Positions 1-6,736 of a DNA stretch of 17,203 bases are shown piece after piece. The DNA lies in the NCBI GenBank assembly GCA_902385765.1, contig CABMGU010000004.1, positions 1-17,203 of the forward strand, written 5' to 3'. The notes beneath the pieces were generated by a model. It searched no databases, had not been told where the DNA came from, and saw nothing but the letters and a program-made list of their open reading frames with translations. Each line of letters starts with the position of its first letter. Positions within the stretch are counted from its first letter, which is position 1. A program made the translations under genes and the position numbers. The DNA is from an uncultured archaeon. GTDB lineage: Archaea; Nanobdellota; Nanobdellia; Woesearchaeales; ARS49.

Positions 1-1
1 C

Positions 2-1696
2 CAGAAGAGCATGAATGACGCTCTTGTTCCTGCGTTGCGTGGCGGCGCTGTGAGCGGTATTTTCATTGTTTCTTTGAGCCTGCTCGGTATTGCTGCCTTG
101 TTCACCATTATGGGAATCTGGTTTGATGTGAAGGAGATTCCTTTCCTGATTGTCGGTTATGGTTTTGGTGCTTCATTTGTTGCCTTGTTCGCCCAGTTGG
201 GCGGTGGTATTTATACTAAGGCAGCTGATGTTGGTGCTGACCTTGTGGGCAAGATTGAGAAGAACATTCCAGAAGACGACCCGAGGAACCCTGCTGTTAT
301 TGCTGACCTTGTCGGTGATAACGTGGGTGACTGTGCTGGTCGTGGTGCTGACTTGTTCGAGTCAACTGCTGCTGAGAACATTGGAGCGATGATTATTGGT
401 GTTGCTTTGTTCCCGGTGTTCGGAATTAACGGTATTTTGTTTCCGTTGATTGTGAGAAGTTTTGGTTTGCTTGCGAGCATTGTTGGAGTGATGGTTGTTC
501 GTGTTAAGGAGAAGGCAAATCCTATGTGGGCTTTGACTAAGGGTTATTTGGTCACGTCAATTCTTGCAACTGTTGCATTTTATTTTGTGACTATGAGGAT
601 GCTCGGAAATATTAATTTCTTTTATTCAGGACTTGTTGGTATTGTTACTAGCATTCTGATAGTTCTCATTACAATGTACTATACTGAGTCTGAGTACAGG
701 CCTGTCAGGTCTATTGCAAAGGCTTGCGAGACTGGCCACGCTACAAACATTATTCGCGGGTTTGCTGTTGCATTGGAATGCACTGCAGCTCCTGTTATTG
801 TTTTGAGCGCTGCTTTGCTGTTGAGCTTTATGTTCGGCACTAGGACTGGTATTGCTCACGGCGGTTTGTATGGTACTGCTATTGCAACTATGGGTATGCT
901 TGCAACAGCTGCTTACGTTCTCGCTATGGACACCTTTGGTCCGATTACTGACAACGCTGGCGGTATTGTTGAGTTTTCCGGCGCTCCTAAGAGTGTCAGG
1001 AACAGGACTGACAAGCTTGACGCTGTTGGTAATACAACTAAGGCTTTGACTAAGGGTTATGCTATCGGCAGTGCAGCTCTGGCTGCTTTCCTGTTGTTCA
1101 GCGCTTACCAGGATGAGGTTGTGAAGATTGTTGGTGAGGCTGGCAGGATTGTGAACATCGGCAAGATTGAAGTGTTTGTCGGTGCATTGATTGGTGCTAT
1201 GCTTGTGTTCTTGTTTTCGAGCATGGCTATCAAGGCAGTTGGTGACACGGCTCATGAAGTTGTCTTTGAGGTCAGAAGGCAGTTCAAGAGCATTAAGGGT
1301 TTGATGGAAGGTAAAGCAAAGCCGGATTACGCGAAGTGTGTTGATATTTGTACAAAGTGTGCTTTGCGCGAGATGGTTTTGCCCGGCTTGCTGATTGTTG
1401 GCGTGACTGTTGCTGTCGGTCTTGTTTTGAAGGCTGAGGCGACTGCTGGTTTCCTGATGGTCGGCACGATTACAGGCATTTTGATGGCTCTTGTGCTGAA
1501 CACCGGCGGTGGTGCTTGGGATAATGCGAAGAAGCACCTGGAATCAGAAGGTTTAAAGGGCACGCCTGAACATCAGGCTTCTGTGACTGGCGACACTGTA
1601 GGGGACCCCCTGAAAGATACTGCAGGGCCCTCGTTGCACGTCTTAATTAAACTGCTTGGTACCTTGACTCTTGTCCTGGCGCCGTTGTTTATTTGA
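2..1696 (+). CDS. hppA: Membrane-bound K+-independent H+-translocating pyrophosphatase, 3' part (5'-truncated)
   Basis: Membrane-integral pyrophosphatase that couples PPi hydrolysis to proton export. The frame is open to the left window edge (Q-K-S precede the first Met at 11), and about 100 or more N-terminal residues of the family are missing, so the true start lies outside. Numbering from the Met at 11, the substrate-binding acidic motifs are visible at 73-83 (DVGADLVGKIE) and 102-118 (GDNVGDCAGRGADLFES), with a third set near the C terminus (GDTVGDPLKDTAGPS). Many hydrophobic helices lie between. Lys344 and Thr347 in GNTTKALTKG occupy the positions that are Ala and Gly in K+-dependent enzymes, so this should be the K+-independent, H+-pumping class. 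The stop codon lies inside a 50-bp direct repeat shared with the promoter region of the proline iminopeptidase. Identity is very secure; ion specificity is inferred from the two residues. Confidence 0.97.
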   Translation, partial: QKSMNDALVPALRGGAVSGIFIVSLSLLGIAALFTIMGIWFDVKEIPFLIVGYGFGASFVALFAQLGGGIYTKAADVGADLVGKIEKNIPEDDPRNPAVIADLVGDNVGDCAGRGADLFESTAAENIGAMIIGVALFPVFGINGILFPLIVRSFGLLASIVGVMVVRVKEKANPMWALTKGYLVTSILATVAFYFVTMRMLGNINFFYSGLVGIVTSILIVLITMYYTESEYRPVRSIAKACETGHATNIIRGFAVALECTAAPVIVLSAALLLSFMFGTRTGIAHGGLYGTAIATMGMLATAAYVLAMDTFGPITDNAGGIVEFSGAPKSVRNRTDKLDAVGNTTKALTKGYAIGSAALAAFLLFSAYQDEVVKIVGEAGRIVNIGKIEVFVGALIGAMLVFLFSSMAIKAVGDTAHEVVFEVRRQFKSIKGLMEGKAKPDYAKCVDICTKCALREMVLPGLLIVGVTVAVGLVLKAEATAGFLMVGTITGILMALVLNTGGGAWDNAKKHLESEGLKGTPEHQASVTGDTVGDPLKDTAGPSLHVLIKLLGTLTLVLAPLFI

Positions 1697-1725
1697 GTAG
1701 TTTTTTATACTCTTTTTTCTTTTTC
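1676..1725. repeat. 50-bp direct repeat, left copy
   Basis: Perfect 50-bp match to 2949-2998, starting CTGGCGCCGTTGTTTATTTG. This copy encodes the last six codons and stop of hppA and a T-rich tract that contains a TTTTTATA box (about 1702-1709). The T-rich part probably also acts as the hppA transcription terminator. The first mismatches outside are 1675 versus 2948 and 1726 versus 2999. Confidence 0.97.
1702..1709 (+). promoter_or_regulatory. TATA-like box for the 1733 gene, inside the left direct repeat
   Basis: TTTTTATA about 30 bp upstream of the ATG at 1733, the same spacing as in front of the iminopeptidase (2975-2982 to 3007). The first gene of the insert appears to use a duplicated copy of the iminopeptidase promoter and to be leaderless. 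Confidence 0.55.
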
Positions 1726-1732
1726 GTAATTC

Positions 1733-2161
1733 ATGCTAGCTGTAAGCTTCAACGAACTTACCAAAGAAGATTTAGATAGGTTTTCCTTCGTCTTTGGTGG
1801 AAATATGTGCATACGATTTTGTATTGACATAACCCATCAGACTATTATTTTATGCGAGCAAGATGAAGACCACGTTACAGGAGCAGAACTATGGCTTGCG
1901 AATGAACAGGATATCTCAAAATACAACTTGGAACAAATTGCTGAAGCAGTCGAGAATCACATAATCGGCGCAAGCATATTTACTGATTTAAAGAAACAAA
2001 AGGAAGCTTTCTTGCTTGTTGGAGGCAGTTCTGTTGAACAGGGCCTTAAATTGTATAACAAACTTCACAAGAAGGAATCAATTGACATTGGAGCAATGCT
2101 AGCACAAGATCTGTTTTCCAAATTTTATAGAAAATTGCAAGTTAAAAAAGCTAAAAATTAG
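1733..2161 (+). CDS. Unknown 142-aa protein, first gene of the insert
   Basis: I do not recognise a family. The protein is soluble, with no signal peptide or membrane segment. The N-terminal half looks beta-rich (CIRFCIDITHQTIILCEQ at about 24-41), followed by an acidic helical region, and the tail is basic (KFYRKLQVKKAKN). It has three cysteines, all in the first third. The ATG at 1733 is taken because a TATA-like box lies about 30 bp upstream, implying a leaderless mRNA. Codon use is A-rich and differs from hppA and the iminopeptidase, which fits recent acquisition. It is followed after 52 nt by the HAD-like gene, which has its own promoter, so the two need not be co-transcribed. No function can be assigned. 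Confidence 0.75.
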   Translation: MLAVSFNELTKEDLDRFSFVFGGNMCIRFCIDITHQTIILCEQDEDHVTGAELWLANEQDISKYNLEQIAEAVENHIIGASIFTDLKKQKEAFLLVGGSSVEQGLKLYNKLHKKESIDIGAMLAQDLFSKFYRKLQVKKAKN

Positions 2162-2187
2162 TTTTTATAGGAAAACTTTATATATAC
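2162..2187 (+). promoter_or_regulatory. Promoter region of the HAD-like gene
   Basis: Two TATA-like boxes, TTTTTATA at 2162-2169 and CTTTATATATA at about 2177-2187, precede the ATG at 2214. The second would start transcription near 2205, giving a very short leader. An 8-bp palindrome ACTATAGT (2194-2201) lies close to the expected start point and could be an operator, though it is short. Confidence 0.5.
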
Positions 2188-2213
2188 TAAAGACTATAGT
2201 AATATGGGGTTAT

Positions 2214-2945
2214 ATGACATTAAACGTGACAAGAGAATGCTCTCTGTCAGAGCAAGTGGACGAATTATACGAAAAAATAAGGATTCAAGTAGTTAAAGAT
2301 ATGCCGTCGAATGAAAGAAGAGATGTTCTTAAGCAGATATATGGCCCCCGCTGGAATCGTGCAGGAGTTCTGCCACGAACGGGAAAGAGCGATGTTATTC
2401 AAAAAGTTCTTCAATTCTATCCTCTTTCTGATGATATGAACCCTCTCTTACGCGAGGAATATCGTCGTCTGCAAAATGCTTTAGCCTATCAAAGAAAAAC
2501 TTTTTGCCTCGATATGGACGGCTTATTGATAGAAAAACACGTTCCAATTGACGGTATGAAAGAAATCATAGGCCAGCTTAAAATAAGACACGCAGTTGTC
2601 GTCACTACTGCCGCACCGACTGCAGAAGCAAGAGAAATGCTTGGCAAAGCAGGGTATGACGATTTGCTTGTCTTCGGCGATCTTAAGGATGCCAGAGGGA
2701 AGAAATACCTACCTGTTGCATCTTATTTCGGATATTCGCGTCCGGAGGATCGTCTTGTTGCCGTCGGACACTCAACTTCTGATTCTCCGGCTGACATAAG
2801 TATTCCGTTCATTTATCTCGATGTGCCTCAACACCAGCTCGCCTCTGCCTTAAAAGCAGGAGTTGCAAGCTTGGAGAAAAAACCATATAAAGGATTTGAA
2901 ATTGAGAATTCATCAAACGAAGTTAAGGTTTCAAAAGCTGCATAA
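2214..2945 (+). CDS. HAD-superfamily-like protein with extra N-terminal domain, second gene of the insert
   Basis: The 243-aa product has a HAD-type (haloacid dehalogenase) core from about residue 96. Motif I is FCLDMDGLLI with the nucleophile Asp100 and acid Asp102; motif II is the Thr in VVVTTAAP (about 131); a candidate motif III lysine is Lys163 or Lys164. Motif IV reads GHSTSDSP (185-192), where HAD phosphatases usually have GD at the first two positions, so His186 replaces an expected metal-binding Asp while Asp190 remains. The core is short and has no large cap. The first ~95 residues are helical and charged and match nothing I know. Substrate cannot be predicted; a phosphatase of reduced or altered metal use is one reading. 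The gene is A-rich, like its partner, and ends 3 nt before the right 50-bp repeat. Confidence 0.75.
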   Translation: MTLNVTRECSLSEQVDELYEKIRIQVVKDMPSNERRDVLKQIYGPRWNRAGVLPRTGKSDVIQKVLQFYPLSDDMNPLLREEYRRLQNALAYQRKTFCLDMDGLLIEKHVPIDGMKEIIGQLKIRHAVVVTTAAPTAEAREMLGKAGYDDLLVFGDLKDARGKKYLPVASYFGYSRPEDRLVAVGHSTSDSPADISIPFIYLDVPQHQLASALKAGVASLEKKPYKGFEIENSSNEVKVSKAA

Positions 2946-2948
2946 TTT

Positions 2949-2998
2949 CTGGCGCCGTTGTTTATTTGAGTAGTTTTTTATACTCTTTTTTCTTTTTC
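2949..2998. repeat. 50-bp direct repeat, right copy
   Basis: Perfect copy of 1676-1725, offset by 1273 bp. Here it starts 3 nt after the stop of the HAD-like gene and ends 8 nt before the iminopeptidase ATG. It retains a non-functional remnant of the hppA 3' end (codons for LAPLFI and stop) plus the TTTTTATA box at 2975-2982 that serves as the iminopeptidase promoter. Confidence 0.97.
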
Positions 2999-3006
2999 TA
3001 TTTTTT

Positions 3007-3945
3007 ATGAAGCTTTTCCCTTCGCGCAAGCCTTATCGTAAAGGTTATCTTGCTGTCGGTGACGGTCACGAGTTGTTCTACGCATTATACGGCAATCCGA
3101 AGGGCTCGCCTGTCTTGTTTGTTCACGGTGGCCCTGGTGGTGGTTGCGGTAAGCACGCTTACCAGTATTTTAATCCTAAATTGTTTAACATTCTGACGAT
3201 TGACCAGCGTGGTGCCGGGAAGAGCAGGCCTTTTTCCGGTATGCGCGCGAATACAACTCAAAAGTTGGTGCAGGACTTGCATAAGTTCCTGAAATTCCTG
3301 AAGATTAGGAAGACTTTTGTGTTTGGCGGTTCCTGGGGTTCGTGCCTGTCCTTGTGTTATGCGATTAAGTATCCTGAGACTGTGCTTGGTATGGTTTTGA
3401 GAGGGATTTATCTTGGCTCTCGTTATGAGAATGATTATTCTTTGAAGGGTTATGGCAGGACTCATTTTCCTGAGGTTTGGGAGCGTTTTGTTAGCTTTGT
3501 GCCTAAGGGCAGAAATCCTTCGAAATTTTATTGGAAGATGATGAATTCAAAAAATCCGAAAATTGCCCGCAAGTATTGTTATGAGTGGGCGATGTACGAG
3601 GGTAATATGCTTCATTTGGAGTACAATCCTGAAAAGACAGCAAAAGATTATCGTGGCAGATGGTTTATTCCTCTTGCAAGGTTTGAAGCGAAGTATTTGA
3701 TGAATGATTGTTTTCTGCCGAAGGATTATATTTTGAAAAATTGCCATAAGATTCAGCATATTCCTTGTTCGATTGTTCACGGCAGGTATGATTTCGTCTG
3801 CACTCCTGAAATGGCTTATGTGTTGCATAAGAATCTGCCGAAGTCAAAATTGTTTTTTGTGACTGCAGGCCATGCTGTTTCCGACCCTGCTGTCAGGGAT
3901 GCTTTGATGCGGGAAATCCATTTGATGAGAAGAAAAATAAAATAA
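3007..3945 (+). CDS. pip: Proline iminopeptidase (alpha/beta hydrolase, peptidase family S33)
   Basis: Cytosolic aminopeptidase that removes N-terminal proline (or similar residues) from peptides. The 312-residue length is typical. HGGPGGG at 40-46 is the family oxyanion-hole signature, DQRGAGKS is at 66-73, and the nucleophile elbow GGSWGS at 107-112 places Ser109 as the catalytic serine. Asp262 (HGRYDFVC) and His289 (TAGHAVSDP) complete the triad. The ATG at 3007 lies about 30 bp after the TATA box in the right 50-bp repeat, so the mRNA is probably leaderless. Its stop at 3945 directly abuts the stop of the convergent gene. Before the insertion it would have followed hppA immediately. The S33 family also contains other aminopeptidases, so exact specificity is inferred. 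Confidence 0.93.
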   Translation: MKLFPSRKPYRKGYLAVGDGHELFYALYGNPKGSPVLFVHGGPGGGCGKHAYQYFNPKLFNILTIDQRGAGKSRPFSGMRANTTQKLVQDLHKFLKFLKIRKTFVFGGSWGSCLSLCYAIKYPETVLGMVLRGIYLGSRYENDYSLKGYGRTHFPEVWERFVSFVPKGRNPSKFYWKMMNSKNPKIARKYCYEWAMYEGNMLHLEYNPEKTAKDYRGRWFIPLARFEAKYLMNDCFLPKDYILKNCHKIQHIPCSIVHGRYDFVCTPEMAYVLHKNLPKSKLFFVTAGHAVSDPAVRDALMREIHLMRRKIK

Positions 3946-5175
3946 CTATTTGTGTTTTCTGACGGCAAAGATTATTCCTGCACCGATTAATGCTGCCATA
4001 AGTAATGTTATTGTGCTGAATTCGGGCGCTGGCGCCGCCTCTTCCGTCTGGTCATACTCTTCTGTTATCCAGGAGAAATATATTCCTGTTGAAGCAAATG
4101 CGGTTGTGTTTAATGATGCAACGTCAAAGCTTGTTGAGTTTGCCACGACATCAACATATTTGTTCCACATGTATGTGCCTGCTGAGTTGAACTTTAAATA
4201 CCATCTGCTCGGGTAACTGTTGGCGTATACAAATCCGCCTATGAGGATTTCATTTGAGCTGTCTACAGCCACATCATATGAGCCTGCTTTGTTTTCTGTG
4301 GCAGCCAAGTATGTTGTCGCATTTATTGTTTTGTTCCACAGCTGGTTTCCGTTTGAATCATATTTTATTATAAATACTGCCGTGTGAGTTGTTGGAGGCC
4401 AGGCAGTGTCGTTCAGGGTTCCTGTCACTATGACATTGTTTGAAGAGTCCGTGTCCACTCCGTATCCAGGCCAGCGGGTGTATCCGTACGTGCCAGTAGG
4501 TATTGTTCTGTTCCATTGATAGTTTCCGCTTGAATCGTACTTGACTACCAGCAGGTTCTTTCCTCCGTTTATGTTGCCGGCTGCGACTACGTTATTTAAT
4601 GAATCTACTGCCACGTCCTGGAAAGCATCGAGGTCAAATATTCCAATTGCGGGATATGTGGCGTTCCAGAGGTAATTGCAGCTTGAATCAAATTTTGCTA
4701 CCGTTGGTGATTCGCTTGTTCCCGTGGTTGTTGTTCCTGCTGCGATTATGTTGTTTGATGAGTCCTTGTCGATTCCAAATACTGTCCTGCTGGCGAATGT
4801 CGTATTGCAGACTTGTGTTCCTGCTGAGTTGTATTTGATTATGAGCCATTTTGAGCCGTTTTGTCCTCCTGCTATGATGTTGTCTCCCCCGTCTACAACA
4901 ACGTCTTCGGCATCCTCACTTGAAGAGCCCGCTATGGTATGATTCCATAACTGGCTTCCTGACGAATCGTATTTTACAACTACCCAATCAAGGTCTACTC
5001 CGTTATAATGTCTGCCCGCCACAGCCACGTTGTCTGAGGAATCGACTGCCACTCCTGAAGCTCTTGAAGATGCGGTGCCTGTGAACAGCGTAGTGTCCCA
5101 TTGTTCTATTATGTTGTATGTTCCCAGGACTGATGGGCACAGAAGTAGTAATATTAGTAGTATGGCTTTTTTCAT
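3946..5175 (-). CDS. Secreted beta-propeller-like repeat protein with PEF-CTERM-like tail
   Basis: Probable cell-surface protein of 409 residues. It begins with a signal peptide (MKKAILLILLLLCPSVLG). About six or seven repeats of roughly 45-60 residues follow, each with a VDSSNNVIVAG-like strand and a KYDSSGNQLWN-like strand, resembling SBBP/NHL-type propeller blades. The C terminus is acidic/Pro then PEFSTITLLMAALIG and RKHK, which matches the PEF-CTERM layout: PEF motif, hydrophobic helix, basic end. An archaeosortase would cleave this and anchor the protein. N-glycosylation sequons recur after the LWN position of most repeats. The start at 5175 is chosen over the longer frame from 5202 because AGGTGAT sits just upstream and the TATA box predicts a transcript beginning near 5187. 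Ligand and role are unknown. It abuts the convergent iminopeptidase gene. Confidence 0.85.
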   Translation of the reverse strand: MKKAILLILLLLCPSVLGTYNIIEQWDTTLFTGTASSRASGVAVDSSDNVAVAGRHYNGVDLDWVVVKYDSSGSQLWNHTIAGSSSEDAEDVVVDGGDNIIAGGQNGSKWLIIKYNSAGTQVCNTTFASRTVFGIDKDSSNNIIAAGTTTTGTSESPTVAKFDSSCNYLWNATYPAIGIFDLDAFQDVAVDSLNNVVAAGNINGGKNLLVVKYDSSGNYQWNRTIPTGTYGYTRWPGYGVDTDSSNNVIVTGTLNDTAWPPTTHTAVFIIKYDSNGNQLWNKTINATTYLAATENKAGSYDVAVDSSNEILIGGFVYANSYPSRWYLKFNSAGTYMWNKYVDVVANSTSFDVASLNTTAFASTGIYFSWITEEYDQTEEAAPAPEFSTITLLMAALIGAGIIFAVRKHK

Positions 5176-5179
5176 AACA

Positions 5180-5217
5180 TCACCTTTTTGATGAATTAAC
5201 ATATTGGCGTATTTAAG
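5180..5217 (-). promoter_or_regulatory. Promoter and Shine-Dalgarno of the propeller gene
   Basis: On the minus strand CTTAAATA (about 5209-5217) is the TATA-like box, and AGGTGAT lies 3 nt before the ATG at 5175. The predicted transcript start near 5187 excludes the upstream ATG at 5202. Confidence 0.6.
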
Positions 5218-5235
5218 CTTTTCTCGTAGTAAATC

Positions 5236-5243
5236 TTTTTAAA
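5236..5243 (+). promoter_or_regulatory. TATA-like box of the VIT transporter gene
   Basis: TTTTTAAA 29 bp before the ATG at 5265, so the mRNA is probably leaderless. It is divergent from the propeller promoter within the same short intergenic region. Confidence 0.55.
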
Positions 5244-5264
5244 CAGGGGAGTTTTCCTCTGCTT

Positions 5265-5801
5265 ATGGTAAAAAAAGAGTTGCATCATCATAATGGTTCT
5301 GCTATCATTCGCGGGATTATTCTTGGCGGTCAGGATGGCATTGTTAACGTTTTGGGTATTGTTTTGGCTGTCGCAACTGCAACCCAGAACAGGTATATCA
5401 TTTTGATTTCTGGTCTTGCTGCGACTTTTGCAGAATCCATCAGTATGGCTGCTGTCGGTTATACGAGTGCGAAAGCAGGCAAGGAATTCTATCGCCATAA
5501 GCGCGCATTGATTGCTGAGGAGTTTGCTCATCCTGTTCGTGATTCTGCCATTATTGGCTTTGCCGCGATTGTCGGCTCTCTTGTTCCTTTGGTTCCGTAT
5601 ATTTTATTTCCATTAAGTGATGCAATGTGGGTCACTCTTGGTTTTGCTACTGTTGCTTTGTTTGCAATTGGTTATATTAAGGCTGGTTTTACCAAGACAA
5701 ATGCCTGGAAGTCAGGCACTGAGCTTGCTGTTGTCGGAATGGCTGCAGCTATTGCGGGTTATCTGATTGGCGCTGCTTTGGGCGCTTTGCCGTTGGGATA
5801 G
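5265..5801 (+). CDS. VIT1/CCC1-family membrane transporter (Fe2+/Mn2+)
   Basis: Integral membrane protein of 178 residues. The N-terminal DGIVNVLGIVLAVATA and the following SGLAATFAESISMAAVGYTS are hallmarks of the VIT/CCC1 family, which moves Fe2+ or Mn2+ out of the cytosol (into vacuoles in plants and yeast). About five hydrophobic helices can be drawn: roughly residues 14-38, 45-66, 95-115, 119-140 and 152-175. The loop between helices 2 and 3 is short (KEFYRHKRALIAEEFAHPVRD), so the long Glu-rich metal-binding domain of plant VIT1 is absent. The N-terminal HHH run could bind metal but is weak evidence. The lipoate ligase gene follows after 31 nt with its own TATA box. Transport direction in this cell is unknown. 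Confidence 0.85.
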   Translation: MVKKELHHHNGSAIIRGIILGGQDGIVNVLGIVLAVATATQNRYIILISGLAATFAESISMAAVGYTSAKAGKEFYRHKRALIAEEFAHPVRDSAIIGFAAIVGSLVPLVPYILFPLSDAMWVTLGFATVALFAIGYIKAGFTKTNAWKSGTELAVVGMAAAIAGYLIGAALGALPLG

Positions 5802-5802
5802 T

Positions 5803-5810
5803 TTTTTATA
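5803..5810 (+). promoter_or_regulatory. TATA-like box of the lipoate ligase gene
   Basis: TTTTTATA 30 bp before the ATG at 5833, predicting a leaderless transcript and supporting 5833 over the in-frame ATG at 5845. Confidence 0.55.
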
Positions 5811-5832
5811 GGTTTGCTGTGCGTCGGGGGTT

Positions 5833-6687
5833 ATGATTGAAGGTATGGTTGAAACTGAATGGCGTTTGATTGAGTTGTCAAGCGGGCATCCGGTTAAGCA
5901 GACTGCTGTTGATGAGGTCATTATTGAGCAGGTTGCTGCTGGCAAGAGCCCTCCTACAATCAGGTTTTGGCAGGTTGAAAGACCGACTATTTCTGTTGGA
6001 AGAAATCAATCGCTGGAAGATGATGTTTATGTCAGGAAGGCAGTGGATGACGGAATCGAGATTGTTCGCCGTCCGTCTGGTGGCGGTTCTGATTATTTGA
6101 GTGCTGATGATATTTGCTATAGTGTTATCATTCCTGCAAATCTTCTTTCTAAGAGCGCAATCAATACCACTAAAAATTATCTTCACGTTTACAAAAAGAT
6201 TGCTTCTGCTTTGAAAAGTGTTGGTATCGAAACTCATTTTGAGAATCCTTGCAATATTATGACTGGAAATAGGAAGATAGGCAATATGGCGCAGTTTGCT
6301 CCTTCAGGTGTTGTTCTGGTTCACGGCAAGATTCGTTATTCTTTGCCTTTGGATAGGACTTTGCGTCATTTTGTGTGCAAGGAGTGCAAGGAGGCTCATT
6401 CTCTTTTGCTTCATAGGAAAAGTTTTGCTGAAGCAATGACTTGCGTTGCAGACCATAAAGTGCCTTTCAGGAAGTTGTATTCTGCTTTGAAGTCAGCTCT
6501 TGTTGAAGGCTTGAAATATAAGTCTGCTGAATTTATTTCTGGTGAGGAAAGGAAACTGTTGGAAGACAAGGAGAAATTTTATGACAGTGATAATTGGAAG
6601 AAAGGCGCCAGTATTCCGCATAAGGTCAGGTATGGTTTTTGTGATGAGCACCTGAATGGCGTGCCTATCATTAAGCTGTATAAGTAA
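5833..6687 (+). CDS. lplA: Lipoate-protein ligase A
   Basis: Activates lipoate with ATP and transfers it to a lysine of a lipoyl domain, here most likely the E2 encoded downstream. The 284-residue protein shows the family signature RRPSGGGSDY (79-88), SVGRNQS (54-60) for substrate binding, and NRKIGNMAQ, where Lys148 is the expected catalytic lysine. A C-terminal segment with KFYDSDNWKKG resembles the Y-S-x-x-W-N-x-G motif common in LplA/LipM proteins. An unusual addition is C182-X2-C185-X3-H189-X4-H194 (CKECKEAHSLLLH), where most relatives lack such a cluster; it could bind metal. The gene ends 49 nt before E1-alpha, which has its own TATA box and Shine-Dalgarno, so expression may be partly independent. 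Octanoyltransferase activity cannot be excluded from sequence alone. Confidence 0.9.
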   Translation: MIEGMVETEWRLIELSSGHPVKQTAVDEVIIEQVAAGKSPPTIRFWQVERPTISVGRNQSLEDDVYVRKAVDDGIEIVRRPSGGGSDYLSADDICYSVIIPANLLSKSAINTTKNYLHVYKKIASALKSVGIETHFENPCNIMTGNRKIGNMAQFAPSGVVLVHGKIRYSLPLDRTLRHFVCKECKEAHSLLLHRKSFAEAMTCVADHKVPFRKLYSALKSALVEGLKYKSAEFISGEERKLLEDKEKFYDSDNWKKGASIPHKVRYGFCDEHLNGVPIIKLYK

Positions 6688-6694
6688 CCAAAGG

Positions 6695-6733
6695 TTTTTA
6701 AAGATAAATAAGCATGATTTTCTAAAAAGAGGT
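6695..6733 (+). promoter_or_regulatory. Promoter and Shine-Dalgarno of the PDH operon
   Basis: TTTTTAAA at 6695-6702 predicts a transcript start near 6722-6728. AGAGGT at 6728-6733 precedes the ATG at 6737. Together they place the E1-alpha start at 6737, not at the upstream in-frame ATG at 6656. Confidence 0.6.
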
Positions 6734-6736
6734 ATT

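Larger units (their letters stand above)
1726..2948. mobile_element. Two-gene insertion cassette flanked by 50-bp direct repeats
   Basis: About 1.22 kb of A-rich sequence separates two identical 50-bp repeats. It carries two same-strand genes, and the second ends only 3 nt before the right repeat. Both genes use codons such as AGA, CAA, ATA and AAA, unlike the GTT/GGT/TTG-rich neighbours on either side. Collapsing the repeats would restore hppA followed directly by the iminopeptidase with its own promoter, so the insertion damages neither gene. No integrase, transposase or terminal inverted repeat is visible. The mechanism is unknown: site-specific integration of a circle, homologous single crossover, and a replication or repair template switch are all possible. 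Confidence 0.7.

Noticed and set aside
626..1537. 303-codon open frame on the minus strand inside hppA
   Set aside because: Its protein is rich in Asn, Gln, Ser, Thr and His with no motif, and it is the mirror of a clearly real gene with strong G/T codon bias, which produces long antisense frames.
1726..2948. Cassette considered as a classical insertion sequence
   Set aside because: No transposase, no terminal inverted repeats, and a 50-bp flanking repeat is far longer than usual target duplications.
5176..5202. Longer start of the propeller protein at 5202
   Set aside because: It adds MLIHQKGDV before a textbook signal peptide and precedes the predicted transcript start; AGGTGAT favours 5175.
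6656..6736. N-terminal extension of E1-alpha from the ATG at 6656
   Set aside because: It overlaps the lplA end, the added residues do not match the family, and the TATA box and AGAGGT support 6737.
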